Shown here one piece after another: positions 21,766 through 32,913 of a stretch of 64,000 bases of DNA (position 1 is its first letter; every line of letters begins with the position of its first letter). Position numbers and translations under genes: made by a program. The notes below the pieces were generated by a model. It was given only the letters and a program-made list of their open reading frames with translations, searched no databases and was not told the origin of the DNA. The stretch is from Sitta carolinensis (taxonomy: Eukaryota > Chordata > Aves > Passeriformes > Sittidae), in assembly GCA_032173965.1 (NCBI GenBank), contig CM063283.1, positions 115,123,187 through 115,187,186 on the forward strand, in the 5' to 3' direction.

Positions 21766-22439
21766 GGTCCCAGGGCGGGTCAGCCCAACTCAGGGATCCC
21801 ATTCCCAGGTTTCTGCTTCCCAGGCCTGGCTCTCTGTGACCTGTTTGTCTCTCCCCACCCTCGGTGTAGGTGTGAGGAAATCCTGTGAATCCTGAAGGAT
21901 TTGCACAAAGCACTCCCTCAGTGGGAGCTCTCCCTGCACTCCTGAGCTGCTTTTTCCTACAGGAGCCCAAAATATTCCCAATATTCCTCCTCAGCAAGAG
22001 AAGAACTCTGGAAAACTCCATGCACAGGAGCACAACCCGTGAAATAAAAGAGTTTGTGTGAGCCAGAGGGAAAAAGAGATGTTATTGGATATTGTACAAT
22101 GAGGGATTCTGATGATGAAAGTCCCACACAGTTCAGTTTGGTTCTTTCTTCCTTTTTCCCCCAGTTTTTCCAGCATTTCTTTCCAGCATTCAGCTTTCTC
22201 TCCACTCCACTGAGACTCCTCAGGACAGACCTCCACAGATTTTACTGCTTTCCTGCCATTCCCAGGCTCTCCCTGTGCCACAAAATCCCATTTTTTGGTG
22301 CTGCTGTGACCCCATGGGCAGTTGGGCATTTCCAAATCCACAGGGGTTGGGAACAGCTGGGTGGGATCTGCCCAGAAAATCCCAGAAATGGAGGCAGGGG
22401 TCTTCAGCAGAGCAGGAGTATTTGGGATCTGGGAAGAGA
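21766..22439. other. No gene seen
   Basis: Single-copy-looking sequence. Confidence 0.4.
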
Positions 22440-22735
22440 CCTGGGAATGGCCACAGCCCCAGGATGGGATGTCCCTGCTGTCCCTGCCTCTGGAATTCCT
22501 GGGTTCCTCTGCGTCCTCTCCTGCAGATTTCCAGGTAGGATGGGTTCCCCTGAGCCACCTGCCCTGGGATTTAATGGGTTCCCCCATTGGGCACCACCTG
22601 GGACACGCTGGTGTGGTGCCTGCAGGAGGGGCAGCCTCCAAATCCTCCTGGAGTGGGAAATTAAATGGGATAAACCCCATGAAATTTATGGAATAAACCC
22701 ACAAACACATCTGAGCAGCACGGCACGTCGGGACA
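22440..22735 (+). mobile_element. LTR-like fragment (family D), copy 1
   Basis: Direct homolog of 27545-27795: TGGGCACCACCTGGGACACG, CAGCCTCCAAATCCTCCTGG, GGGATAAACCCC and GAATAAACCCACA in the same order. Confidence 0.7.
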
Positions 22736-23200
22736 GCTCTTTCCTCTGCTTTTGAAAACTCCAAATTAATTCTCTGCCAAATGCCTAAAAAAATCATTCC
22801 ACGTGCCCAGGAGTCTGCCAGGCCCTGTCCTGCCCCACGGGACGAGCTCCAGCCTGTTCCTCATCCCAGCCCTGACCCCGTCACGTGCGGGATCCGCATC
22901 CAGCTCCCGCCACCCGTGACTCAGCCCCGGCAGCCAAACTCTGCGTATCACCCTTCACTCGTGCCTGGGGAGCACACAGACTTTAAATCAATCAATTAAA
23001 TAAATAAATAAATAAACAGAAACCGACCCAGGCATTTCTGTGGCCTGGCACTCACGCTCCGGGCTGGGCTCCAGGCGCACGAGCGGTGTCAGCCCAGGCC
23101 AGGAGGGAGGCAGCTGCCACTCCCATCCTGTGCTTCACATCCTGTTTCCACCACGGGCTGCACACTAAGGAGCCCTCGGCCCAAGACAAGGTCACGTTGG
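22736..23200. other. No gene seen; CpG-containing patch and AAAT run
   Basis: Holds the E-box/ARE motifs reported separately and (AAAT)n at 22999-23018. Confidence 0.4.
22870..22935. promoter_or_regulatory. E-box and AP-1/ARE motifs in a CpG-containing patch
   Basis: GTCACGTGCG (a CACGTG E-box) is followed about 35 bp later by GTGACTCAGCC, a perfect TGACTCAGC core. The surrounding 22780-23100 is GC- and CpG-richer than its neighbours and not obviously repetitive apart from a short AAAT run. Weak regulatory candidate. Confidence 0.2.
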
Positions 23201-23204
23201 CACA

Positions 23205-25125
23205 GCCAAGCCAGCAGTGGGGGATGCTGGGGAGGATAATTCAAATTTCACCTTTGCCCGTTCTGCCTTGGTGTGCAGCTCTTGGGTTTAGGTTTGGTTT
23301 TGGTTTTATATTAAGAGTTACTAAGATCTTTTCACAGGGTGGTGAGGACACAATAATCTTATTTTAGTTGGGGATTCAAGGGCAATCTCTCTAAACTTCA
23401 GGCCAAGCCAGCAGTGGGGGATGCTGGGGAGGATAATTCAAATTTTACCTTTGCCTGCTCTGCCTTGGTGTGCAGCTTTTGGGTTTAAGTTTGGTTTTGG
23501 TTTTGGTATTAAGGGCTACTAAGATCTTTTCACAGGGTGGTGAGGACACAATAATCTTATTTTAGTTGGCCACTCAAGGGCCATCTCTAAACTTCAGGCC
23601 AAGCCAGCAGTGGGGGCTGCTGGGGAGGATAATTCAAGTTTTTAAGTTTGCCCATTCTGCCTTGGTGTGCAGATTTTGGGTTTAAGTTTGGTTTTTGGAT
23701 TTTGGTTTTGGTATTAAGGGTTACTAAGATCTTTTCACACAGCGGTGAGGACACAATAATCTTATTTAAGTTGGGGATGTTGCCTCAAGTTTTAAGTTTG
23801 CCCGTTCTGCCTTGGTGTGCAGATTTTGGGTTTAAGTTTGGGTTTTGGTTTTAAGTTTGGTTTTGGTTTTATATTAAGGGCTACTAAGATCTTTTCACAG
23901 GGTGGTGAGGACACAATAATCTTATTTCGTTGGGATTCAAGGGCAATCTCTCTAAAATTCAGGCCAAGCCAGCATGGGGCTGCTGGGGATGTGGCCTCAA
24001 GTTTTAAGTTTGTCATTCTGCCGTGGTGTGCAGCTTTTGGCTTTAAGTTTGGGTTTTGGTTTTTATTAAGGGCTACTAAGATCTTTTCACACAGGGTGGT
24101 AGGACACAATAATCTTATTTTAGTTGAGCACTCAAGGGCAATCTCTCTAAACTTCAGGTCAAGCCAGCAGTGGTGGCTGATGGGGATGATGTCTCAAGTT
24201 TTAAGTTGCCCATTCTGCCGTTGGTGTGCAGCTTTTGGTTTTAGGTTTGGTTTTGGTTTTGGTATTAAGGGCTACTAAGATCTTTTCACGGTGGTGAAGG
24301 ACACAATAATCTTATTTAGTTGAGCACTCAAGGCATCTCTCTAAATTTCAGGCAGCAGCAATGTGTGATGGGATGATGCCTCAAGTTTTAAGTTTGCCCA
24401 TTCTGCCTTGGTGTGCAGATTTTGGGTTTAAGTTTGGGTTTTGGATTTTGTTTGTATTAAGGGTTACTAAGATCTTTTCACACAGTGGTGAGGACACAAT
24501 AATCTTATTTTAGTTGGGGATGTTCCCTCAAGTTTTAAGTTTCCCATTCTGCTTGGTGTGCAGCTCTTGGTTTAGTTTGGGTTTTGGTTTTAAGTTTGGG
24601 TTTTGGTTTTATATTAAGGGCTACTAAGATCTTTTCACGGGTGGTGAGGACACAATAATCTTATTTTAGTTGGGCATCAAGGGCAATCTCTCTAAACTTC
24701 GGCCAAGCCAGCAGTGGTGGCTGATGGATATGTCTCAAGTTTAAGTTGTCATTCTGCCTTGGTGTGCAGCTTTTGGTTTAGGTTGGTTTTTGGTTTAAGT
24801 TGGTTTGGTTTATATAAGAGCTCTAAGATCTTTTACACAGTGGTGAGGACACAATAATCTTATTTTAGTTGGCCACTCAAGGGCATCTCTCTAAACTTCA
24901 GGCCAAGCCAGCAGTGGGGCTGCTGGGGATGATGTCTCAAGTTTTAAGTTTTTCTGCTCTGCCTTGGTGTGCAGCTTTTGGTTTCTATTAAAAAGATAAC
25001 TAAGATCTTTTCACTAAGATCTAAACTAAGATTTTTTTTTTTATATTAAAAATATTACTAAGGTCTTTTCACAGGGTGATGAGGAACAATAATCTTATTT
25101 TAGTTAGGGACTCTCTAAACATCAG
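23205..25125. repeat. 160-205 bp satellite array, about 11 copies
   Basis: Marked by CTAAGATCTTTTCAC at about 23321, 23518, 23723, 23884, 24075, 24274, 24467, 24623, 24822, 25000 and, altered, 25057. Each unit has CTGCCTTGGTGTGCAG, a GGTTTTGG-rich block and GGACACAATAATCTTATTT. Later copies accumulate single-base losses. Confidence 0.95.
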
Positions 25126-25345
25126 GCCCAAAGCATAAACAACATGAAGGGAGGGGAGCAGGCAAGCAAGGAGGATGAAACTTCATCACTTGAGGCTGTG
25201 AATTGGCCAGTTGACTCCTGCATGCAGATGGACTAAAACATGTACAAATGTGAGATCCTGTGCCCAAGCTCTCTTTTTTTCCTTCCATCTTGGAGCCATC
25301 TGGGCAGAGCCAGGCTGTGGCACTGCCAGGGGGTGGCCTTGAAGG
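25126..25345 (+). mobile_element. LTR-like fragment (family A, diverged)
   Basis: GATGAAACTTCATCAC followed by GAATTGGCCAGTTGAC matches the order seen at 3700-3740. Confidence 0.4.
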
Positions 25346-25379
25346 CACCTCAGTGATGTTGGGCAGGATGAAAGTTTAC

Positions 25380-25720
25380 CAGGGATGTTTTACAAATCTG
25401 AGTGCTTGGCAGAAGGCTGTCTAAAAATGAAAGCGAGTTTTGATAGAGAAGAACAAAAGATGTGTGAAAATAAAGATTGCTGGGCTGGTGGTCACTGGAC
25501 AGAGGTTGGGATGAGTTGGGAAGAGATTTTATGGCTGAGAGCAAAGGATAAGGTGACTACTAAAGAAAAACAGGTTTGTAACAAAAAAGATAAATCTCAA
25601 AAAAGCATAGGTGAACAGAAAACAGGTTTTTACCAAGTAAGAAGAATTTTCCACTGCAGAAAAACAAGGTTTAAGGTTCAAATACAACATCCCAGCTGCT
25701 GTGGTTGGTCAGCCGTGCCC
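25380..25720 (+). pseudogene. Possible internal remnant of an endogenous retrovirus
   Basis: A frame of about 110 residues, rich in K, E, C and W, unlike its GC-rich or repetitive neighbours in base use, lying between LTR-like pieces. I cannot assign it to gag, pol or env. Low-confidence call from position and composition. Confidence 0.2.
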
Positions 25721-26404
25721 CACTCTGGCAGTGCCAGCAGTCAGGATGGGCTGCAGGTGATGGCAAAGGCATTGTGTGTGCTGCCAGTGGCTGTTGTGCA
25801 GTCAGATGCTCAGCACAGAACAATCTCTGCTGCAGTGTGAGCAGAGCAGAGGGGCTGCAGGCAGGGCTGGGGCTGGAGCTGGCAGCTCCCAGGCCTGGCT
25901 TGAACCCCTGCCCAGGAGTGCTGGCACTGCTGCTGGGCCACGAGCACAGTCTGGGCTGCCCAGCTCTGCCCCAGCTCTCACAAATAAATAATTGCTTTAT
26001 TCTTCTGACTCTGCCAGCCCTCTGCTCCAGCTCCCAGGGCAGCACCAGGGCAGTGCCCAGAGCACGAGAGCTGAGCGGGGAAACGGAGCTGGGAATTCCC
26101 GTGGAGCTGCTCACAGAGCTTTTCCCCTCTGCCGTGTCACTCGTGGGGAGCTGCAGGAGGTGGGGACGGCTCTGCCCTGTCCCCACAGCCGGGTGGTGCC
26201 TTCAGGGCACGGCTGCTGCTGGGCTGAGCTCCTCAGAGCCCGCCTGGAGCTCCCAAACTCGCCAGGGAACCCCGGACTGTGTGAGCTGCGAGGGACCGGA
26301 GCAACCCAGCCCAGCCTGGGCAGCCCCAAAGCCAGCGGGACTGGGAACGGCTCGGGGGGATGAGCCCAGAGAGGACCAGAAATGGAAAGAGAGGCTCTCA
26401 GGAG
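25721..26404. other. No gene seen; GC-rich, LTR-like poly(A) motif
   Basis: CAAATAAATAATTGCTTTATTC at 25981 looks like an LTR R/U5 boundary; the rest is GC-rich without recognisable exons. Confidence 0.35.
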
Positions 26405-27535
26405 AGCAGGAATGTTATATATCTCTAATGTATATCTACAAATCAATATAAATTATAAAGCTGCATTGTATATCTATATATAATATATCTGTAGTCTATA
26501 TATATTATATATCTGAATTGTATATCTCTCTATATATATAATATATCTGTAATGTATATCTACAAATAAATATAAACTATAAAGCTGTATTGTATATTTA
26601 TATTTATATTTATATTTATATATATATGTATTGTATATCTATATATAATATATCTGTAGTCTATATATATTATATATCTGAATTGTATATCTCTCTATAT
26701 ATATAATATATCTGTAATGTATCTCTACAAATAAATATAAATTATATATCTGTATTGTACATCTATATATAATATAGATGTATTGTATATCTCTAGATGT
26801 TCCATATCTGTATTATATATCTATATATTCTAGATCTGTACTGTATATCTATATATATTATAGATCTGTGTTGTATATCTATATATTCTATATTTGTATT
26901 GTATATCTCTCTATATATTCTATATCTGTATTGCATATCTCTCTATATTATATACCTGTATTCTATATCTATATCTATATCTATATTATATATATGTTAT
27001 ACACACACACACATGCATATATATTATACATTTATATAATTATATATATTGTTGTATATCTATATCCTACGCCTGTATTGTATATCTATATCTATATTAT
27101 ATATATTATACACACACACACACACATATATATATTTTATATATATTATTGTATATCTGTATATCTACATCTTACACCTGTATTGTATATCTATATTATA
27201 TATATTATACACACACACAACATATATATATTTCTATAATTATATATATTGTATATCTATATATCTACATCCTACACCTGTATTGTATATCTATATCTAT
27301 ATTATATATATTATATATATTATATACACGGACACACACATATATATTATATATATTATATATATTTATATATTTATATATATTGTTGTATATCTACCTC
27401 CTACACCTGTATTGTATCTCTATATCTCTATTATATATATTATACACACACATATATTGTATATATTTATATAATTATATATATTATGGTATATCTCTAT
27501 ATCTGCCTGCATTGTGTCTCTCTATCCATATTGCA
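26405..27535. repeat. TA-rich array with nested 60-130 bp periodicity
   Basis: TATATCTATATAT-type repeats punctuated by CACACACA runs at 27001, 27112, 27210, 27330 and 27445 and by CTACACCTGTATTGTATATC. Confidence 0.95.
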
Positions 27536-27544
27536 CATGTGTGC

Positions 27545-27879
27545 AGAGACCTGGCATTGGCGCAGCCCCAGGCTGCATGGCCCTGCTCTCCCTGCCTCGG
27601 GAATTCCCGGGTTCCTCCCTGCACATCCCAGGTCGGATGGGTTCCCCTATCCTGGGATTTGAGGGTTCCCCCCTGGGCACCACCTGGGACACGCTGCAGC
27701 CTCCAAATCCTCCTGGGCTGGGAAATTCAATGGGATAAACCCCAGGGAATTTATGGAATAAACCCACAGACACCGCTGAGCGGCACGGCGTGATTGATTG
27801 TCCCGTCTGGAAATTCCACGGGCAACTTTGTGCTCTGCAAAGCCCAGTGGGTACAGAAAGAGAGGAGAAATAAAGATAG

Positions 27880-27880
<1 letters not shown>
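27545..27880 (+). mobile_element. LTR-like fragment (family D), copy 2
   Basis: Homolog of 22440-22735; continues into GTGCTCTGCAAAGCCC and a GAGAAATAAAGATAGA tail. Confidence 0.7.
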
Positions 27881-27910
<30 letters not shown>

Positions 27911-27968
27911 AAAGAAAGAAAGAAAGAAAAGAAAGAAAGAAAGAAAGAAAGAAGAAAAAAGAAAGAAA

Positions 27969-27999
<31 letters not shown>

Positions 28000-28020
28000 A
28001 GAAAGAAAGAAAGAAAGAAA

Positions 28021-28061
<41 letters not shown>

Positions 28062-28910
28062 AGAAAGAATAAATAAATAAATAATAAATAAATAAATGAA
28101 AATTAATTATATTAAATAAAATAAATAAACCGGCAACGTAGTGCTCTGCAAAGCCCCAGTGAGTAAAGAAAGAGAGAAGAAATAAAGATAGAGCAATAAA
28201 TTAATTAATAAATAAATAAATACATAAATAAATAAATAATAAAATTAATTATATTAAATACAATAAATAAACAGGCAGCGTAGTGCTCTGCAAAGCCCAC
28301 TGGGTAAAGAAAGAGGAGAAATAAAGATAGAGAGAGAAATAAATAAATAATAAATAAATAAATAAGTTAATTAATTAATTAATTTAAATTAATTATATTA
28401 AATAAAATAAATAAACAAAACAGGCAACTTAGTGCTCTGCAAATCCCAGTGGGTAAATAAAGATAGGAGAAATAAAGTTAGATAGATAAATTAATAAATA
28501 AATAAATAAACAAATAAATAAATAAATTATATTAAATAAAATTAATTATATTAAATAAAATTAATTATATTAAATAAAATAAATAAATAAACAGGCAACT
28601 TAGTGCTCTGCAAAGCCCCAGTGAGTAAATAAAGATAGGAGAAATAAAGATAGATAAACAAACAAACAAACAAACAAACAAATAAATAAATAAATTAAAT
28701 AAAAATTAATTATATTAAATAAAATAAATAAATAAACAGGCAACTTAGTGCTCTGCAAATCCCAGTGGGTAAAGAAAGAGAGGAGAAATAAAGATAAATA
28801 AATAAATAAGTTATATTAAATAAAATAAATTATATTAAATAAAATAAATGATATTAAATAAAATAAATAAATAAATAAAATGAAATTAAATAAGGAAAAT
28901 GACATTAAAT
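27825..28910 (+). repeat. Tandem copies of the LTR tail plus AAAT spacer, six units
   Basis: GTGCTCTGCAA recurs at about 27830, 28140, 28283, 28432, 28600 and 28747, each followed by GTAAAGAAAGAGGAGAAATAA-like sequence and AAAT repeats. Confidence 0.9.
27876..28075. repeat. (GAAA)n microsatellite
   Basis: About 200 nt of nearly pure GAAA/AGAA, purine only. Confidence 0.97.
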
Positions 28911-29100
28911 AAATAAATAAGATAAATAAGATAAGTAAGATAAATAAAGATAAATAAGATAAATAAGATAATTAAGATAAGAAAGATAAATAAGACAAAT
29001 AAGATAAATAAGTAAGATAAATAAGATAAGATAATTAAGATAATTAAGATAAATAACATAATTAAGATAAAGAAGATAAATTTTTAAAATTAAATAAAGA
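28911..29100. repeat. (AAGATAAAT)n degenerate array
   Basis: Repeated AAGATAAATAAGATAA motifs. Confidence 0.9.
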
Positions 29101-29450
29101 GGAGCAGGGAATGCACTGCCTGTGTTGGTTCCCCCTGAAGAAAATTCAGGAGGGAAGATAAATATAATAAAGATAAATAAAATAAATAAATATAAAAAAT
29201 TAAATAAATAAGACAAATAAAATAAATTTAAAAAATAAAATAAAGAGGAGAATGCACTGCTGTGTTGATTCCCACTGAAGGATATTTTAGAGGGAAAATA
29301 AATAAAGATAAATAAAATAAATAAATATCATAAATTAAATAAATAAGATAAATAAATAAGATAAAAAAAAAATAAAGATGAGAAGTTGGAGCAGGGAATG
29401 ATCTGCCTGGGTTGATTCCCACTGAAGGAAATGCAGGAGGGAAGAGGAAA
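29097..29450. repeat. Three-copy 135-145 bp tandem
   Basis: GAATGCACTGCCTGTGTTGG-type blocks followed by CTGAAGGAA and GGAGGGAA at 29110, 29250 and 29395, separated by GATAAATAAA repeats. Confidence 0.8.
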
Positions 29451-29664
29451 CCTGCCCAGAGCTGGAGAAAAGAAGGATCCTTCCGAGTTCCTGGTGGTTC
29501 CTCCATTTCAGCAACTCCTGGGGAGGAAATGAGGAGCAAAACACCCCCGGGAAAACCCAGGAGAGGCTGAGGTCGGGGGAAATGTTGTTATTAAATCAAA
29601 ATTCTGTTTCTAGTGCCTGCGTTGTGCACTGAGCTGCGCAGCACCTCTGGGATTTGGATCAGGA

Positions 29665-29790
29665 GCCAATCCCAGAATATCCTGAGCTGGAAGGGACCCC
29701 AGGGATTGAACCCGAGCCCTGGCTCTGGCCAGAGCCCCGAAATCCCACCCTGGGGATCCCTGGGAGCGGGCTCCAAAGGCTCCTGGGGCT
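29665..29790 (-). mobile_element. CR1-like 3' end fragment
   Basis: CAGAATATCCTGAGCTGGAA followed by GGGACCCCAGGGATTGAA; same subfamily as the 14.4 kb minisatellite unit. Confidence 0.5.
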
Positions 29791-30530
29791 CGTGCATGAA
29801 CCAGGCTGTTCCTCAGCTTTTCATTTTTATTCCCAATGCCTTTTATTCAGTCACAAGGTCGGGATTTGGGTGGAATGACAGCTGGGCTGGTGGGAAAGAG
29901 AGATTTCCATTATTTTGGGGGGAAGCCAGAGACAGAAGGAGAGAGGGTGGATTTTGGGTCCCTGGGTGATGTCCTAATATTTTCCTATTCCTGCACCACA
30001 ACTCCTGCATATTAAGGTGAAAACATAAAAATACGGGGAGGCTTTGGTGTTTTATCCCTCAGGCCCCCAATCCAGCCCCAGTTCCCTGGGAATGGGGGAA
30101 ATTCCAGAGGTGGAATGAGAGGGATCTGCCTGCAGGTGCAGGGTCGGTGTGGGATTCTTGCTTGAATCCTTTTCCCAGCACTGTTGGGTGGGAAGCAGAA
30201 AATGAAGCCTTGAGAAAAGCCTGGCAGGACAAAAAGTCCTGGGAGTGCCTGAACCTGCCTGGATAAAGAGCACAGGCTGGATCCAAGCTCCCTGACAAAT
30301 CCCTGCTGCCACTGGGGAAAAGGAATTGGAGCTCAGGGGTTGGGAACAAGGGGGGAGATGCTCCTGATAGGGATGAGGAGAGGGGGCAGCTCCTGGGGCT
30401 GGAGGAAACCTGGAGGAGGATGGGCATGGAAGGGGTGGGAGACAGAAGAGATAGAGCTGGTGGGGCTGTGCATTCCCTGGAGGATTCCCTGGGCAGAAAT
30501 TTGGGATCAATCCCTGATGCTCAGGGTGAA
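29791..30530. other. No gene seen
   Basis: Single-copy-looking sequence. Confidence 0.4.
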
Positions 30531-30534
30531 GTCA

Positions 30535-30835
30535 CAGAATGCCAGGCTGGCTTGGGGTGGAAGGGGCTTTAAAGATTATCCCACCCCAAACCATGGCAGG
30601 GACACTTTCCATGATCCCAGGCTGCTCCAGCCCCAGTGTCCAGCCTGGCCTGGGGCACTGCCAGGGATCCAGGGGAAGGTTGGAATTCCAGCCCAGCCCC
30701 TGCCCACCCTGCCAGGGAGGAAATTTTTCCTAATATCTGATCTAAACCTGGAATTTTTTCAGTTTGAAGCAATTCCCTTTGTGCTGTCCCTGCAGCCCTT
30801 GGGAATTGTCTCTCTCCAGGTTTCCTGGATTTGAA
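30535..30835 (-). mobile_element. CR1 LINE fragment
   Basis: Reverse CR1 from CACAGAATGCCAGGCTGGCT through AATATCTGATCTAAACCTGG to CTCTCTCCAGG. Confidence 0.85.
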
Positions 30836-30839
30836 TTTG

Positions 30840-31265
30840 GGTTGGAAGGGACCTTAAAAATCATCCAGAGCCCCCCTGCCCTGGCAGGGCCCCCTGCCCC
30901 TGCCCCAGGCTGCTCCAGCCCCAGTGTCCAGCCTGGCCTGGGGCACTGCCAGGGATCCAGGGGCAGCCCCAGCTGCTCTGGCAATTCCAGCCCCTCCAGG
31001 GAACAATTCCTGCCCCAATCCCAGCCAATCCCACTCTGCAGCCATTCCCTGGTGCTGTGCCTGCAGCCCTTGGCAATTGTCTCTCTCCAGGGTTCCTGCA
31101 AGGCCACCCTGAGCTCAGCCCAAAGCTTCTCCTGTGCAGCTGAACAATCCCAGCTGTGCCAGCCTTTCCTCCCAGCACAGCTGCTCCAGCCTCTGCTCCT
31201 CCTGCTCCCTGCTCTGGGCTCTGCCCAGCAGCTCCAGCTCCTCCTGGCTGGATCCCATTCTGCCC
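30840..31265 (-). mobile_element. CR1 LINE, one arm of an inverted pair
   Basis: Nearly exact reverse complement of 54463-54890, including the 5'-ward part AGCTCCAGCTCCTCCTGGCT. Confidence 0.9.
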
Positions 31266-31660
31266 CCAGCTCTGCAGGTGGGGCTCACCTGAGCAGGGGG
31301 CTCCGGGCTCAATCACAGTCCCAATCCCAATCCCTTTCCTGATCCCAATCCCAATCTCTTCCTGGTCCCCAGCTGGGCACAGGGGGTTCTGGGCTGGGGC
31401 AGCTCCAGCTCTCCCAGGGCTGCTCCATCTGCTCATCCCAGCCTGGATCGATGCTGGGGGTTTCCCCCACCCTGGTGCTGAGCCTGACCCTGTTAAACCT
31501 CCGGAGATTCCCCCGGGGCTGCTCCAGGTGCCTCTGGATGGCCCCTGCCGGGCAGCTCCTGCCGCATTCCCTGCCAGGTTTGTGCTGCTCCCTGCAGCCC
31601 TTCCTCGGGAAAGGCTCCGGGGAGGTTTCCCGTGCCCAGCTGGGGATTGGGGACCGAGTT
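31266..31660. other. No gene seen
   Basis: Includes a short CCCAATCCCAATC repeat at 31315-31365; otherwise single-copy-looking and moderately CpG-containing. Confidence 0.4.
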
Positions 31661-31668
31661 TGGGGCAG

Positions 31669-31872
31669 TGATAACGACGTGTAAAACTGCAACAGGATGC
31701 CAGGGAAATATCGCACGAGATAAGAGGCGTTATCAGCTGCAAAGAATGTTCTGCTCGCTTCTGATTGCTCCTATCTTCTGTTTTTATCAGTTTCCTCCTG
31801 CTTGTCTCTGAACAAGTTTCCAGGTTTAGCAGGTCTGACCCAGCCAGCTGCAAATTAAGATGGTCCTGATAA
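31669..31872. promoter_or_regulatory. Cluster of six GATA-factor motifs
   Basis: WGATAR matches occur at 31669, 31718, 31730 (reverse), 31771 (reverse), 31784 (reverse) and 31867 within 204 bp, where chance predicts about 0.4. Two of them (AGATAA and TTATCA) face each other 6 bp apart. The stretch is not CR1, LTR or simple repeat, and lies about 1 kb beyond the KCNE1 polyadenylation signal. Candidate enhancer by motif density only. Confidence 0.4.
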
Positions 31873-31879
31873 CTCAAAC

Positions 31880-32335
31880 TGACACAGGGGAGCTGCTCCA
31901 GGCTCACACAGCCCTCGGCTGGGAAGGAATTTCCAGCTGGACTCTTTTAATCCCAGGGGTTTGATCTCCCATCCCTGCAGCTCTGAGGATTTCTGCTGGA
32001 AAAATAAAAACCCACCTGCTGCAGGTGCAAAGTCGTCCCTGGGATGGGAAAGAGGAGCTTGGAGCTGTCCAGGATGGGGAGGGCAAAGGATGATTCCTCA
32101 GTCTCAGCACGTCAGGCTGCCTCAGATCAGCACAGGTTGGTTTCCCTGGCTCTGGGCTGCCTGGATAGAAACACCTGGAGTCATTCCTTGGGTTCATTCC
32201 CCTCAGTGCTGTGCTCCCCTTTCCTGCCAGCTGGAATTGGCCCCTGGCTGGCCCAGAGCTGAGCCTGGGCCACTCTCACACCTCGGGTTTGTGGTGGGCA
32301 GGCAGAGACAGCTTTTCACCTGACAGAAGGGTGGG
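31880..32335. other. No gene seen
   Basis: Single-copy-looking sequence next to the GATA cluster. Confidence 0.4.
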
Positions 32336-32640
32336 ATTAGAGATTGGGTTGGCCCAGGGATCCAGGGGCAGCCCCAGCTGTGCCAGAGCCTGCCAAGGAA
32401 CAATTCCGGCCCCCAATCCCATCCAATCCCACTCTGCAGCCATTCCCTGGGTGCTGTCCCTCCATCCTTGTCCCCAGTCCCTCTCCAGCTCTCCTGCCAG
32501 GAGCTCTGAGCATTCCCAGGTTGCCTCCAGAGCCCTCAGAGCATCTCCATGCCTTCCTCTGGACTCACTCCAACATTTCCATGTCTTTTCTTGGGGCTGG
32601 GGGTGCCACGGAGCTCAGCTGGGGAGGGAGCCGTGCCCAG
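32336..32640 (-). mobile_element. CR1 LINE fragment
   Basis: Reverse CR1 lacking its 3' end, from GGCCCAGGGATCCAGGGGCA to TCCAACATTTCCATGTC. Confidence 0.75.
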
Positions 32641-32907
32641 CTGGTGCCCCCAGCCCCGGAGCCAAACTCACCCTGGGGGTTGCCAGCCCTGGGAGTCAGC
32701 TGCAGGTGAGGAATTTGCTGGTGACATTTTGATTTTCCTGCAGGTCTGGGTGCCCTGGGAGAGATCCCAGCGCCTGCCTGGCCCTGGTTAATCGGGTGGA
32801 GAGAGGGGACGGGTGAGTGGGTGCCCACTGGGGAGGATCTGCCCCCTCCCCTGAGCCTGTGGAACAGGTTGGGAGGAAAGAACAACACCTGAGGCTTGAA
32901 ATTCAGA

Positions 32908-32913
32908 TTTTAT
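32908..32913 (-). terminator. Candidate polyadenylation signal of KCNE1
   Basis: AATAAA on the minus strand, inside CAATAAAATCTGAATTTC, with a GT-rich stretch downstream. It is the first canonical signal on this strand after the KCNE1 stop. Cleavage would be near 32890. Confidence 0.5.
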
